Shown here piece after piece: positions 1 to 7,396 of a DNA stretch of 11,968 nt. Within the stretch, counting starts at the first letter, position 1. Each line of letters begins with the position of its first letter. The stretch is taken from NCBI GenBank assembly GCA_017438675.1, contig JAFRUW010000270.1, positions 1 through 11,968 on the forward strand. Direction: 5' to 3'. The position numbers and the translations under genes were made by a program. This DNA is from Oscillospiraceae bacterium (GTDB lineage Bacteria > Bacillota > Clostridia > Oscillospirales > Oscillospiraceae). The notes beneath the pieces are model-generated. The model did no database searches. It was not told the DNA's origin and worked only from the letters and a program-made list of their open reading frames with translations.

Positions 1-85
1 CCAGACTGTAGCCTGACTGCCGGTAGGTGCTCACCCGTTAATATTGGATTATGCATGGGATTCGGGCCGATGCGGGCATCGGCCA
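1..85. other. Intergenic end of window downstream of rsgA
   Basis: Apart from the hairpin at 65-84 I see no supported feature. rpe usually follows rsgA in this gene order, but no Rpe start motif is visible. CAGACTGTAG at 2-11 recurs at 9765-9774 in the rpoZ-priA interval. Confidence 0.5.
65..84 (-). repeat. GC-rich hairpin directly after rsgA
   Basis: GGCCGATGC (65-73) and GCATCGGCC (76-84) are perfect reverse complements, forming at least an 8-bp stem with a 4-nt loop. It begins 1 nt after the rsgA TAG stop on the minus strand. No T-run follows, so it is at most an atypical terminator or an mRNA 3'-end stabiliser. Confidence 0.45.
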
Positions 86-973
86 CTACTTTTTCATCCA
101 GTCCTTTACGGACTTGGCTTCTTTATAAAGCTCCGTATAGCTTCTGTGCCGGGACTCAGCGATAAGCCCGGATCGGACTGCTTCAAGGACGGAGCAGCCC
201 TTTTCCGTAACATGGGCGCAGTCGTCAAACCTGCAGGTCCCGAGGTACGGTTCAAATTCAGGGAACAGGTACTGGATGCGCTTTTCATCGGTCATGCTCA
301 TCATTTCCGTGTCGAAAAACGCGAATCCCGGCGTATCGGCGATCCTTCCGCCCCAGGGCAGCTCGTATATCTCCACATGCCTTGTGGTGTGGCGGCCACG
401 GCCAAGCTTGTCGCTGACTTCGCCTACCCTGATCCCGAACTCCGGGTCAATGGCGTTCAGGATGCTGGACTTTCCCACGCCGGAGTTGCCTGTAAAGGCC
501 GCAAGCCTTCCGATGAGCAGGTTTTTAAGCTCGTCAATGCCCTCCCCCGTTTCGGCGCTTGTGCGGAGGGTTTTATAGCCCGCCTTCGTGTACATATCAA
601 AAAGCCTGTCGCCGCGGTCCAGGTCGCACTTGTTTACACAGATCACCGGCTCGCAGTTGTTGTATGCCGCAAGGACGGCGATCCTGTCTATGAGGAGCGG
701 GGAGGACACGGGATTCACATTGGCGGCGACGATGACCATGGTGTCGATATTTGCCACGGGCGGACGGATGAACTCATTCGTCCGGGGCAGTATCTCATCC
801 ACATTGCCGCTGCCGTCGGGATTTACCGACACCCTTACGTTATCCCCTACAAGGGGGCTGGATTTGTCAAGACGAAAACGACCCCGTGCTTTGCACCGGA
901 TCGTTTCGTCACCGGATTTTACGTAGTAAAACCCGCTTAATGCCTTGATAATAGTACCCTGCGTGTCGATCAT
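86..973 (-). CDS. rsgA: Ribosome small-subunit assembly GTPase RsgA
   Basis: RsgA (YloQ/CpgA in B. subtilis) is a circularly permuted GTPase that acts late in 30S subunit maturation. From the ATG at 973 it has 295 residues, close to the ~298 of B. subtilis. An OB-fold at about 1-70 includes K-A-L-S-G-F-Y-Y-V. The permuted G motifs follow in order G4 N-K-C-D 114-117, G5 S-A-E-T-G 139-143, G1 G-N-S-G-V-G-K-S 162-169, G2 region G-R-G-R-H-T-T-R 191-198, G3 D-T-P-G 213-216. The zinc site is C247, C252, H254, C260. The frame is open upstream through the prkC repeat, giving an Arg-Ser-rich artefact. ATG 994 (14-nt overlap with prkC) is an alternative; 973 fits family length better. Both have weak ribosome-binding sites, consistent with translational coupling to prkC. 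Confidence 0.94.
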   Translation of the reverse strand: MIDTQGTIIKALSGFYYVKSGDETIRCKARGRFRLDKSSPLVGDNVRVSVNPDGSGNVDEILPRTNEFIRPPVANIDTMVIVAANVNPVSSPLLIDRIAVLAAYNNCEPVICVNKCDLDRGDRLFDMYTKAGYKTLRTSAETGEGIDELKNLLIGRLAAFTGNSGVGKSSILNAIDPEFGIRVGEVSDKLGRGRHTTRHVEIYELPWGGRIADTPGFAFFDTEMMSMTDEKRIQYLFPEFEPYLGTCRFDDCAHVTEKGCSVLEAVRSGLIAESRHRSYTELYKEAKSVKDWMKK

Positions 974-980
974 CCTGTCT

Positions 981-2852
981 TTATTCGTTGTCATCGGGTT
1001 CCGGTTCCGGCTGAGGCTCAGGCTGAGGCTCCGGCTCAGGTTCCGGCTGGGGCTGTGGCTGGGGCTCAGGCTCAGGCTCCGGCTCCGACGGAGCAAGGGA
1101 ACCGTTGGATACGCTGATGCTTACCCTTGTGCCCTCCGGCACTTCCGTTCCCGGAGACACATTCTGCCAGACAACTGTGCCGGCGGCAGCGGTATTGTCA
1201 ACCCGCTCCACGGAGTATGACAGATTCATGCTCTCAAGGAGGGACACTGCCTGCTCCTGAGTCTTGCCCTCAAGGTCGGGCATCTCATGGGTTATGATCT
1301 CAGGGCCGCTTGAATAGGTGATGTATATCTTGCTCCCCTTGGTGATGTCGTCACCCTTCTCAGGGAACTGCACCATGACGTAGCCGGGAGTGATATCCTC
1401 GCTGAATTCCTCCTGAAGAATGATATCGAGATCGAGATTCAGGTTCTTCAGAAGTATCATGGCCTCGCGGTAGTCGGTATTCAGAATGTCCGGCATCTTT
1501 ACTGTCTCGGTTCCGCTGGAAACGGTGAGCTCGATATTGATACCGTCGTCCTGGATGGTCATCTGTCTGCCCGGCTCGGGGTTCTGATCCATGATCTGAC
1601 CCTCGGGGATCGTCTCGCTGCTCTCGTAAACGATCTCAAAGTTGTAATAAATCAGATACTCACGGCTGCTTGTGACATTGTCCACCTGCATGCCGATGAA
1701 GTGTGGAACAATGACGCGCTCGTCTTCGTTGTTGAAGGTCTGCTTTAAGAAGTAGTTCCATATAAACATGAACAGCACAACTAAAAACAGCACGCAACAA
1801 AGCGTTCCCACCAGCATGGACGTTCTGGCGGAGCGCCTTCTGGCCTTTGCGGGAGATTCCTCCTTAGGCGGGTTCTGCATATACTGCTTTATCCTGCCGA
1901 AAAAGCCCAGCGGCTTCTCCTGGCCGTCTTCCATAAGATCGGCGTCGGATACGGTGGTGAGCTTCTGGGTCGCGCCGTCAGCCGCAACAAGGCTGCCCTT
2001 GTAGTCGAACACCATGTCCGGATTCTTCCTGAATTCCTCAAGATCGTGAAGCAGCTCGTCAGCTGACAGATACCGCTTGTTGGCATTCGGCTCCATGGCG
2101 TGCATGGTGATCTGCTCCATACCCACGGGAATCTCCGGGTTTATCTCCCTGGGCATGACGGGGATGGAATTGATGTGCTGGATCGCGATGGATACAGCGG
2201 TGTCCCCCTCAAAGGGGAGCTTGCCGGTGAGCATTTCGTACATCACGACGCCTACGGAATACAGGTCGCTTCTGGCGTCCACATGGGCGCCCTTGGCCTG
2301 CTCGGGGCTGATGTAATGTACGGAACCGAAGGTCTGATTTGTAAGCGTATTCTGGGCGTTCAGAAGCTGTGCGATACCGAAGTCGGCGACCTTGACGCTG
2401 CCGTCCTTGAGGATCATGATGTTGTGGGGCTTGATGTCCCGGTGGATAATGCCTCTGGAATGGGCGTGACTCAGTGCCTTTGCGATCTGGATGCTGAAAT
2501 GAAGGACTTCCTTCCATGTCAGTACACCCTTGCGGGTTATGTACTGCTTGAGAGTGATGCCCTCGATAAGCTCCATAACGATGTACTCGATACCGTCGGA
2601 ACGGCATACGTCGTAAACGCCCACGATGTTGGGGTGGGACATCATGGCTACCGCCTGAGACTCCGCCCTGAAGCGCTTTCTGATGCTTTCATCCTGAGCC
2701 AGATCGTTCCGCAGAACCTTGATGGCAACATTGCGGTTTAATCTGTGGCATCTGGCCTTGTAGACCACAGCCATGCCGCCGGCGCCGATTTTTTCCAGAA
2801 TTTCGTATCTGTTGTCCAGCATCTGGCCGATATAAATATCGTTGCTACCCAT
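981..2852 (-). CDS. prkC: Membrane Ser/Thr protein kinase with three PASTA domains
   Basis: This is a Hanks-type kinase of the PrkC/Stk1/PknB family, 623 residues. The cytosolic kinase domain (about 16-275) has G-A-G-G-M-A at 23-28, catalytic K45 and E64, H-R-D-I-K-P-H-N at 137-144, D-F-G at 157-159 and S-P-E at 182-184. The activation loop is Thr-rich (T169, T171, T174), the usual autophosphorylation region. A charged juxtamembrane stretch (about 276-344) leads to one transmembrane helix at 345-369. Outside the cell come three PASTA domains (about 380-446, 452-516, 523-584), which in this family bind peptidoglycan or muropeptides. The tail at 588-623 is a Pro-Glu/Pro-Gln repeat ending D-D-N-E. 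The ATG at 2852 has an excellent AAAGGAGGG site. PrpC upstream is its phosphatase; RsgA downstream is a PrkC substrate in B. subtilis. Confidence 0.96.
   Translation of the reverse strand: MGSNDIYIGQMLDNRYEILEKIGAGGMAVVYKARCHRLNRNVAIKVLRNDLAQDESIRKRFRAESQAVAMMSHPNIVGVYDVCRSDGIEYIVMELIEGITLKQYITRKGVLTWKEVLHFSIQIAKALSHAHSRGIIHRDIKPHNIMILKDGSVKVADFGIAQLLNAQNTLTNQTFGSVHYISPEQAKGAHVDARSDLYSVGVVMYEMLTGKLPFEGDTAVSIAIQHINSIPVMPREINPEIPVGMEQITMHAMEPNANKRYLSADELLHDLEEFRKNPDMVFDYKGSLVAADGATQKLTTVSDADLMEDGQEKPLGFFGRIKQYMQNPPKEESPAKARRRSARTSMLVGTLCCVLFLVVLFMFIWNYFLKQTFNNEDERVIVPHFIGMQVDNVTSSREYLIYYNFEIVYESSETIPEGQIMDQNPEPGRQMTIQDDGINIELTVSSGTETVKMPDILNTDYREAMILLKNLNLDLDIILQEEFSEDITPGYVMVQFPEKGDDITKGSKIYITYSSGPEIITHEMPDLEGKTQEQAVSLLESMNLSYSVERVDNTAAAGTVVWQNVSPGTEVPEGTRVSISVSNGSLAPSEPEPEPEPQPQPQPEPEPEPQPEPQPEPEPDDNE
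996..1085 (-). repeat. prkC: Hexanucleotide-type repeat coding the Pro-Glu/Gln tail of PrkC
   Basis: About 90 bases encode alternating Pro-Glu and Pro-Gln units from residue 590 to about 619 of PrkC. At DNA level these are near-identical six-base units (CTCAGG, CTGAGG, CTCCGG variants on the plus strand). Gain or loss of whole units keeps frame, so length can vary between strains without breaking the gene. Confidence 0.8.
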
Positions 2853-2859
2853 AATACCC

Positions 2860-2873
2860 TCCTTTCTGAAGGA
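2860..2873 (-). promoter_or_regulatory. Small stem-loop overlapping the prkC ribosome-binding site
   Basis: On the minus strand TCCTT, loop CAGA, AAGGA can pair (5 bp) in the prpC-prkC gap, and the right arm is part of the strong AAAGGAGGG ribosome-binding site of prkC. It could mildly limit prkC initiation, but a 5-bp stem of this kind is also expected by chance. Confidence 0.2.
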
Positions 2874-2877
2874 TCGT

Positions 2878-3612
2878 TTATTTTCGGAACAGGACTACAG
2901 TCACATTGTCGGGCGCTCCACGCCGGAGGACTGTTTCCACAAGCCGCTCACAGCAGTTGTCCGGGGCGCCGCCCTTTATGACTTCGTCCATAATTTCCCT
3001 GTCGCTCACCACATTGGTGAGGCCGTCGGAGCAGAGAAGCAGGTAATCCCCCGCCCTCAGCTTCGGAAAGAATATATCGCACTCAACGTCCGGCTCTGTC
3101 CCTATTGCCCTCGTTATCAGGTTCTTGCTGGGATGCCGCACGGATTGCTCTCTTGTAATGTCGCCTCTCAGAACCAGCTCCTCAACTACGGAGTGATCCA
3201 CGGTGACGCGCTTTATAGAGCGCTGGCGGATGATATACGCCCTGCTGTCGCCCACGTTGAACACGGTGACGCGGTCGTCCTTTACAACAGCCCCCACCAT
3301 GGTGGTACCCATGCCGGCGCAGTCCGGATTCGTGACGCTCTCCCGGTATACCGCCTCGTTTGCCGTTTCCACCGCAGCCTTAATACTGTCGGAAAGAGGC
3401 GTTTCGCCGCTGTCGCCGTTTATCGTCTCTTTAAGGCTTTCCGCAACGATTTTCAGAGCGGAGGTGCTTGCCACATTGCCCGCACGGGCGCCGCCCATAC
3501 CGTCACAGACTACGAGGAGCGCGGTATTCTTATCATTGTCGCATTCAGCATAGCAGGCGTCCTGGTTCTCCCGGCGGACGCTGCCCCTGTCCGTAATTGA
3601 CCATACGTTCAT
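2878..3612 (-). CDS. prpC: PP2C-type Ser/Thr phosphatase, partner of PrkC
   Basis: This is a PPM/PP2C-family Mn2+/Mg2+-dependent phosphatase of 244 residues, the usual bacterial Stp/PrpC size. It reverses phosphorylation by the PASTA kinase encoded next. Metal-binding and catalytic motifs are complete: R-E-N-Q-D at 14-18, D37-G-M-G-G, G-M-G-T-T at 100-104, N-V-G-D-S-R-A-Y at 119-126, C-S-D196-G-L-T and the final A-P-D235-N-V-T. A second G-A-P-D-N occurs at 215-219, 17 residues before the final one; this looks like a small internal echo but the domain fold appears intact. The ATG at 3612 follows the rlmN stop by 8 nt, with only a weak AGTAGG ribosome-binding site, which suggests coupling to rlmN translation. 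prkC follows after 25 nt. Confidence 0.95.
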   Translation of the reverse strand: MNVWSITDRGSVRRENQDACYAECDNDKNTALLVVCDGMGGARAGNVASTSALKIVAESLKETINGDSGETPLSDSIKAAVETANEAVYRESVTNPDCAGMGTTMVGAVVKDDRVTVFNVGDSRAYIIRQRSIKRVTVDHSVVEELVLRGDITREQSVRHPSKNLITRAIGTEPDVECDIFFPKLRAGDYLLLCSDGLTNVVSDREIMDEVIKGGAPDNCCERLVETVLRRGAPDNVTVVLFRK

Positions 3613-3620
3613 AACGGTAC

Positions 3621-4649
3621 CTACTCTCTCATCGCTTTGCGCCTGAGCTGACCGCAGGAGGCGTCGATATCGCTGCCCAGCTTCCGCCGGACGGTGACGT
3701 TGATGTTGTTTTTCTCAAGGATCTCGATAAACCTGCGGATGGTCTCGGGCTTCGAGGGCTTCAGCGGACTCTCATCCACGTTGTTCAGCGGGATAAGGTT
3801 CACATGGCTCCCGGTGCCCTTCAGCTTCTCCGCAAGAAGCCGTGCGTGGTACGGTGTGTCGTTCACTCCGTCGATCATGGCGTACTCAAAGCTGATGCGC
3901 CGTTTCGTCTTGTTGAAATAATTCCTGCAAGTTTCAAGGAGTTTGTCAACGCCTGTGCTCCTGTTTACGGGCATTATCTTCGACCTCGTTTCATCGTCGG
4001 GGCCGTGGAGTGAAACGCTTAAAGTTAATTGTATATTATAATCACCCAGTTTGTCAACTTTTTCTGTTAATCCGCAGGTTGAAAGTGAAATATGGCGCAT
4101 TCCGATGTTCAGACCAAGGGGGTGATTGACCAGTTCCAGGAATCTCATGACGTTATCGAAGTTGTCAAGGGGCTCTCCGATGCCCATTAGCACGATATTT
4201 GAAATTTTTGATTCAGAGTCAAGTCCGGCAAACAGCACCTGATCTATGAGCTCCGAAGGCTCAAGGCACCGCACCAGTCCGCCGATGGTGGAGGCGCAGA
4301 AGGCGCAGCCCATTCGGCAGCCCACCTGAGAAGAAATGCAGATGGTGTTGCCGTGCTCATACCGCATGAGCACGCTTTCGACACAGTTGCCGTCGTAAAG
4401 CTCCCACAGGTACTTTATGGTGCCGTCGATTTTCGACACCTGTTTTCTGAGTATCTTCGGCGCGGTAATGAAGTATTCCTCGCCCAGTTTCTCCCGGAGG
4501 GCCTTGGGCAGGTTCGTCATCTCATCGAAGGTGGTGACCCCGGAATGGAGCCATTTGAATATCTGCTCTCCCCGGTAGGCGGGCTGGCCCATGTTTTTGA
4601 GGGCCTCCCCGATCTCACCGGGCAGCATGGATTTGATGTTGGTTTTCAT
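3621..4649 (-). CDS. rlmN: Dual-specificity 23S rRNA/tRNA adenine-C2 methyltransferase RlmN
   Basis: RlmN is a radical-SAM enzyme that adds a C2 methyl to an adenosine in 23S rRNA (A2503 in E. coli) and to A37 of some tRNAs. The 342-residue protein has an N-terminal substrate-binding region (P-A-Y-R-G-E-Q-I-F-K-W-L at 23-34), the [4Fe-4S] motif C111-x3-C115-x2-C118 followed by A-S, the SAM-contact motif G-I-G-E-P-L-D-N, and the catalytic C332 in D-A-S-C-G-Q-L. The first catalytic Cys, which is methylated in the mechanism, is supplied by this C-terminal motif. The residues that distinguish the Cfr resistance enzyme cannot be resolved with certainty by eye, but the core-operon context favours RlmN. 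The ATG overlaps the rsmB stop by 4 nt and has GGAG with a 7-nt spacer. Confidence 0.94.
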   Translation of the reverse strand: MKTNIKSMLPGEIGEALKNMGQPAYRGEQIFKWLHSGVTTFDEMTNLPKALREKLGEEYFITAPKILRKQVSKIDGTIKYLWELYDGNCVESVLMRYEHGNTICISSQVGCRMGCAFCASTIGGLVRCLEPSELIDQVLFAGLDSESKISNIVLMGIGEPLDNFDNVMRFLELVNHPLGLNIGMRHISLSTCGLTEKVDKLGDYNIQLTLSVSLHGPDDETRSKIMPVNRSTGVDKLLETCRNYFNKTKRRISFEYAMIDGVNDTPYHARLLAEKLKGTGSHVNLIPLNNVDESPLKPSKPETIRRFIEILEKNNINVTVRRKLGSDIDASCGQLRRKAMRE

Positions 4650-5956
4650 TGTTTTCTCCGCCTCAGCTTTGCGATAAAGAAGCCGTCGGTACCGTGAATG
4701 TGGGGGTACAGCGTTATCATGCCGGTGTCGGACTTCACGGCGCCCAGATCAAAGGGCTCCGGGGCGAAGTCATCGTGTTCCGCTAAAAATCTCTCCGCAG
4801 TACCGCTGTTTTCACGCTTGAGGACGGTGCAGGTGGAGTACAGCAGCGTCCCGCCGGGCTTCACATATCCGGCAAGATTGTTTATTATCGCAAGCTGTAT
4901 TTCCGGCAGTCCCTCAAGGTCGCTCTCCTTCTTGTACCGGATATCGGGCTTCTTCCTTATTACGCCGAGACCCGAGCAGGGCACGTCGGCGATGACAACG
5001 TCAAAGCTGTCCTTAAGCTCCGGCTCAAACACTCTCGCGTCGGTGGCCTGAGTCCTGATTATATCTATTCCCAGCCGCTCCGCCTCCGTCAGGACACGGT
5101 TCAGCTTTTTCGGGTGAATATCGCGGGACAGGATGCTGCCCCGATTCTCCATCAGTATGGCCGCAGCAAAGGATTTTCCGCCCGGGGCGGCGCATGCGTC
5201 CAGCACCCTCATGCCTGGCCTGACTCCCGCCGCCTCCGCCGCAAATCTCGCGGCGCCGTCCTGAATGTAGATACGGCCTTTTTTAAATGCCGCGAGCCTT
5301 GACGGATCTCCGCAGCCCGTAAGCTCAAGGCCGTTCACGGTCTGCCTGACCGCTATGCCGTCCGCCTCGATTTCACCTGCCGCTTCATCCGGCGTACACT
5401 TCAGGGTGTTCACCTGGGCGTAAACAGGGGGTATCTCGTTGTCGGCGGCAAGGTATTTTTCGCAGTCCTCACGGCCCAGTTCCTCCAGAAGGAGGCTGAC
5501 AAGCCATTGGGGGTGGCTGTACCTGACGGACAGGTATTCTGTATCGTCTTTCGCCCCGATCTCCGGCATACCCTCCGCCGCGATTTTTCTTAATACGGCA
5601 TTGACGAAGCCCGCCGCCCTGGGGTTCGCCCTCTTCCGGGTCAGCTCCACCCCTTCGTTCACCACGGCGTGAGCCGGTATCTTGTCCGTGAACAGGAGCT
5701 GATACACGCTTATCCTCAGAATATCCAGCACCGCAGGCTCGATCTTCGACAGCTTTACGGTTGAATACCGGGACACGCAGAAGTCGCACAGCGCCATGTT
5801 CTGGAGGACGCCGTAACAAAGCCTGTAAGCCAGGGCCGCGTCACGGCGGTCAAGGTTTTCCCGCTTTATCAGGTTGTCAAGATACGCCTCCGGCCAGGCC
5901 CCGTTTTTCCTGCCTGCGGCAAGGGACAGAAGGGCTGCCTCTCTCGCAGTCACCAT
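4646..5956 (-). CDS. rsmB: 16S rRNA (cytosine-967-C5)-methyltransferase RsmB
   Basis: RsmB methylates a specific cytosine of 16S rRNA (C967 in E. coli numbering) using S-adenosylmethionine. From the ATG at 5956 the protein is 436 residues. An N-terminal NusB-like helical domain occupies about residues 1-130. A Rossmann-fold methyltransferase domain carries motif I V-L-D-A-C-A-A-P-G-G-K-S at 251-262, motif IV with P-C327-S-G-L-G, and motif VI with S-T-C376-T; the two Cys are the catalytic pair of m5C methyltransferases. The frame is open 73 codons further upstream but that part lies inside fmt, is Arg-rich and unlike the family. The ATG overlaps the fmt stop by 7 nt; GAGAGG sits 9 nt upstream. 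A GTG at 5953 is an alternative start. The stop overlaps rlmN (ATGA). Confidence 0.94.
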   Translation of the reverse strand: MVTAREAALLSLAAGRKNGAWPEAYLDNLIKRENLDRRDAALAYRLCYGVLQNMALCDFCVSRYSTVKLSKIEPAVLDILRISVYQLLFTDKIPAHAVVNEGVELTRKRANPRAAGFVNAVLRKIAAEGMPEIGAKDDTEYLSVRYSHPQWLVSLLLEELGREDCEKYLAADNEIPPVYAQVNTLKCTPDEAAGEIEADGIAVRQTVNGLELTGCGDPSRLAAFKKGRIYIQDGAARFAAEAAGVRPGMRVLDACAAPGGKSFAAAILMENRGSILSRDIHPKKLNRVLTEAERLGIDIIRTQATDARVFEPELKDSFDVVIADVPCSGLGVIRKKPDIRYKKESDLEGLPEIQLAIINNLAGYVKPGGTLLYSTCTVLKRENSGTAERFLAEHDDFAPEPFDLGAVKSDTGMITLYPHIHGTDGFFIAKLRRRKQ

Positions 5957-6861
5957 AGCCTGTGACCTCTCAGGTAATCGGCGGCGTTCATGCGGCGCTT
6001 TCCCGGGGCCTGCAGCTCGGTTATCAGCATCGTTCCGTCGCCGCAGACGACCTCCACGCCGTCCTTGTTCGGTATGACGGTACCGGGCTCCATTCCCTTT
6101 GTGTCGCAGGAATACTTTTTCGCCTTGTAAACCTTTATCTTCTGACCGGCAAACTCGGCTGTGGCCACGGGCCACGGGTCGAGTCCCCGGATCCTGTTCA
6201 GTATCTCATCTCCGCCCTTTGACCAGTCGATGGGGCAGAGGCTTTTGTCTATCATGGGCGCAAGGGTGGCCTCCTCATGGTTCTGGGGCGTTCTCGGCGC
6301 GGTGCCGTTCCCAATGGCGTCCACCGTCTCACAGAGAAGCTCCGCCCCCATGACGCTGAGCCTGTCGAAGAGCTCGCCGGAGGTCTCATCGGGGAGTATC
6401 TCCGTTTCTCTCGTAAATATGATGTCCCCCGCGTCCATGGCCTCCGCCATGAACATGGAGGTGACGCCGGTTACCTTGTCCCCGTTTAAAACCGCCCACT
6501 GTATCGGCGCCGCTCCCCTGTACTTCGGGAGCAGGGAGCCGTGGATATTCACGCAGCCGTATCGGGGGTACTCAAGGATGTCCGCGGGCAGTATTTTTCC
6601 GTAGGCGACCACGGCGATGAGATCGGGAGCAAGTTCCCGGATTATACCCATGGCCTCCCCGTCCCGCATTTTCGCGGGCTGGAAAACCGGTGTGCCGTGG
6701 GAAAGGGCCAGCTTCTTAACCGGGCTTTCCTCGGGCTTCATACCCCTGTTTTTCGGCTTGTCCGGCTGGGTGAACACACCGCAGACATCATAGCCCCGGT
6801 CATACAGCTCTTTGAGGGAGCGCTCCGCGAAATCGGGAGTGCCCATAAAAAGGATCCTCAT
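5950..6861 (-). CDS. fmt: Methionyl-tRNA formyltransferase
   Basis: Fmt transfers the formyl group of 10-formyl-tetrahydrofolate to Met-tRNA(fMet) for translation initiation. The 303-residue protein has the N-terminal F-M-G-T-P-D-F-A motif (residues 5-12), the flexible loop region around residues 35-47, and the catalytic triad N105, H107 (in N-I-H-G-S-L-L-P) and D143 (in M-D-A-G-D). The folate-site Y-R-G-A-A-P-I-Q-W is at 114-122. The C-terminal domain (about 205-303) is complete, with the L-D-P-W-P motif that recurs in this family. The start forms an ATGA overlap with def and lies behind a GGAGGGG ribosome-binding site. Its TGA stop overlaps the rsmB start by 7 nt. Nothing is missing or truncated. 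Confidence 0.97.
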   Translation of the reverse strand: MRILFMGTPDFAERSLKELYDRGYDVCGVFTQPDKPKNRGMKPEESPVKKLALSHGTPVFQPAKMRDGEAMGIIRELAPDLIAVVAYGKILPADILEYPRYGCVNIHGSLLPKYRGAAPIQWAVLNGDKVTGVTSMFMAEAMDAGDIIFTRETEILPDETSGELFDRLSVMGAELLCETVDAIGNGTAPRTPQNHEEATLAPMIDKSLCPIDWSKGGDEILNRIRGLDPWPVATAEFAGQKIKVYKAKKYSCDTKGMEPGTVIPNKDGVEVVCGDGTMLITELQAPGKRRMNAADYLRGHRLW

Positions 6862-7367
6862 TCGTCGCGCCCCTCCAGCTCATCAAGCTCCTCCGGAGTC
6901 AGCATATGCTCGGCAAACTCTGTGAAGAGATGGCCGTCAAGGTGGTCGATCTCATGGCAGAAGGCCCTTGCGGTAAGCCCCTCGCCCAGATACTCAAACT
7001 CCTTGCCGTATCTGTCGAAGGCGCGCACCTTCACCACATTGGGTCTTGTGACGATGCCGTACTCACCGGGAAGGCTGAGGCAGCCTTCGTTGCCGGTCTG
7101 CTCGCCGTCGGTAAAGATGATCTCGGGGTTAATGAGCTCGATAATCTGCTCCTCGGGGGTCTCGGTCTCCTTATTTGTGTCCATTACGATGACCACCCTG
7201 CGGAGAACGCCCACCTGGGGCGCCGCAAGGCCCACACCGTCCGCCGCAAGAAGTGTCTCCCTCATGTCATCTAAAAGGGTGTGAATACGGTCGTTGAACT
7301 TATCAACGGGGCGGCTCACTTTATTTAAAGTTCTGTCTCCGAATCTGAGAATATTTCTGAGTGCCAT
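6858..7367 (-). CDS. def: Peptide deformylase
   Basis: Peptide deformylase removes the formyl group from the N-terminal Met of nascent proteins at the ribosome, using a metal bound by Cys and two His. All three signature motifs are present: G-V-G-L-A-A-P-Q-V-G at residues 44-53, E-G-C-L-S-L-P at 94-100 (metal ligand C96) and H-E-I-D-H at 138-142 (H138, H142 and catalytic E139). The 169-residue length is normal. The opening L-R-F-G-D-R-T-L replaces the more common G-D-P-V-L motif, a tolerated variation. The ATG at 7367 has an AGAGGAAG ribosome-binding site. Its stop overlaps the fmt start by 4 nt (ATGA), coupling removal and addition of the formyl group in one transcript, the classical def-fmt arrangement. 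Confidence 0.97.
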   Translation of the reverse strand: MALRNILRFGDRTLNKVSRPVDKFNDRIHTLLDDMRETLLAADGVGLAAPQVGVLRRVVIVMDTNKETETPEEQIIELINPEIIFTDGEQTGNEGCLSLPGEYGIVTRPNVVKVRAFDRYGKEFEYLGEGLTARAFCHEIDHLDGHLFTEFAEHMLTPEELDELEGRDE

Positions 7368-7396
7368 ATCCGATCTTCCTCTCCGATTTGTATATT

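Noticed and set aside
1..55. Possible start of a further minus-strand gene (open frame M-H-N-P-I-L-T-G-E)
   Set aside because: There is no ribosome-binding site, it does not resemble the Rpe N-terminus expected downstream of rsgA, and only about 18 codons are visible.
44..940. 298-codon plus-strand open frame opposite rsgA
   Set aside because: It is fully antisense to rsgA, which has complete GTPase motifs; the translation resembles no family, and long antisense frames are common in moderately GC-rich genes.
974..1096. Arg/Ser-rich N-terminal extension of RsgA
   Set aside because: It is an out-of-frame reading of the PrkC Pro-Glu repeat; the RsgA family starts at the OB-fold near position 973.
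2842..3600. 252-codon plus-strand open frame opposite prpC
   Set aside because: It is antisense to an intact PP2C gene and its product has no recognisable domain.
3621..4649. Cfr-type antibiotic-resistance methyltransferase
   Set aside because: The core-operon setting between rsmB and prpC and the overall RlmN-like sequence favour the housekeeping enzyme.
5957..6175. 73-residue Arg-rich N-terminal extension of RsmB
   Set aside because: It lies within the fmt C-terminal domain in another frame and is unlike any RsmB N-terminus; the ATG at 5956 gives the family length.
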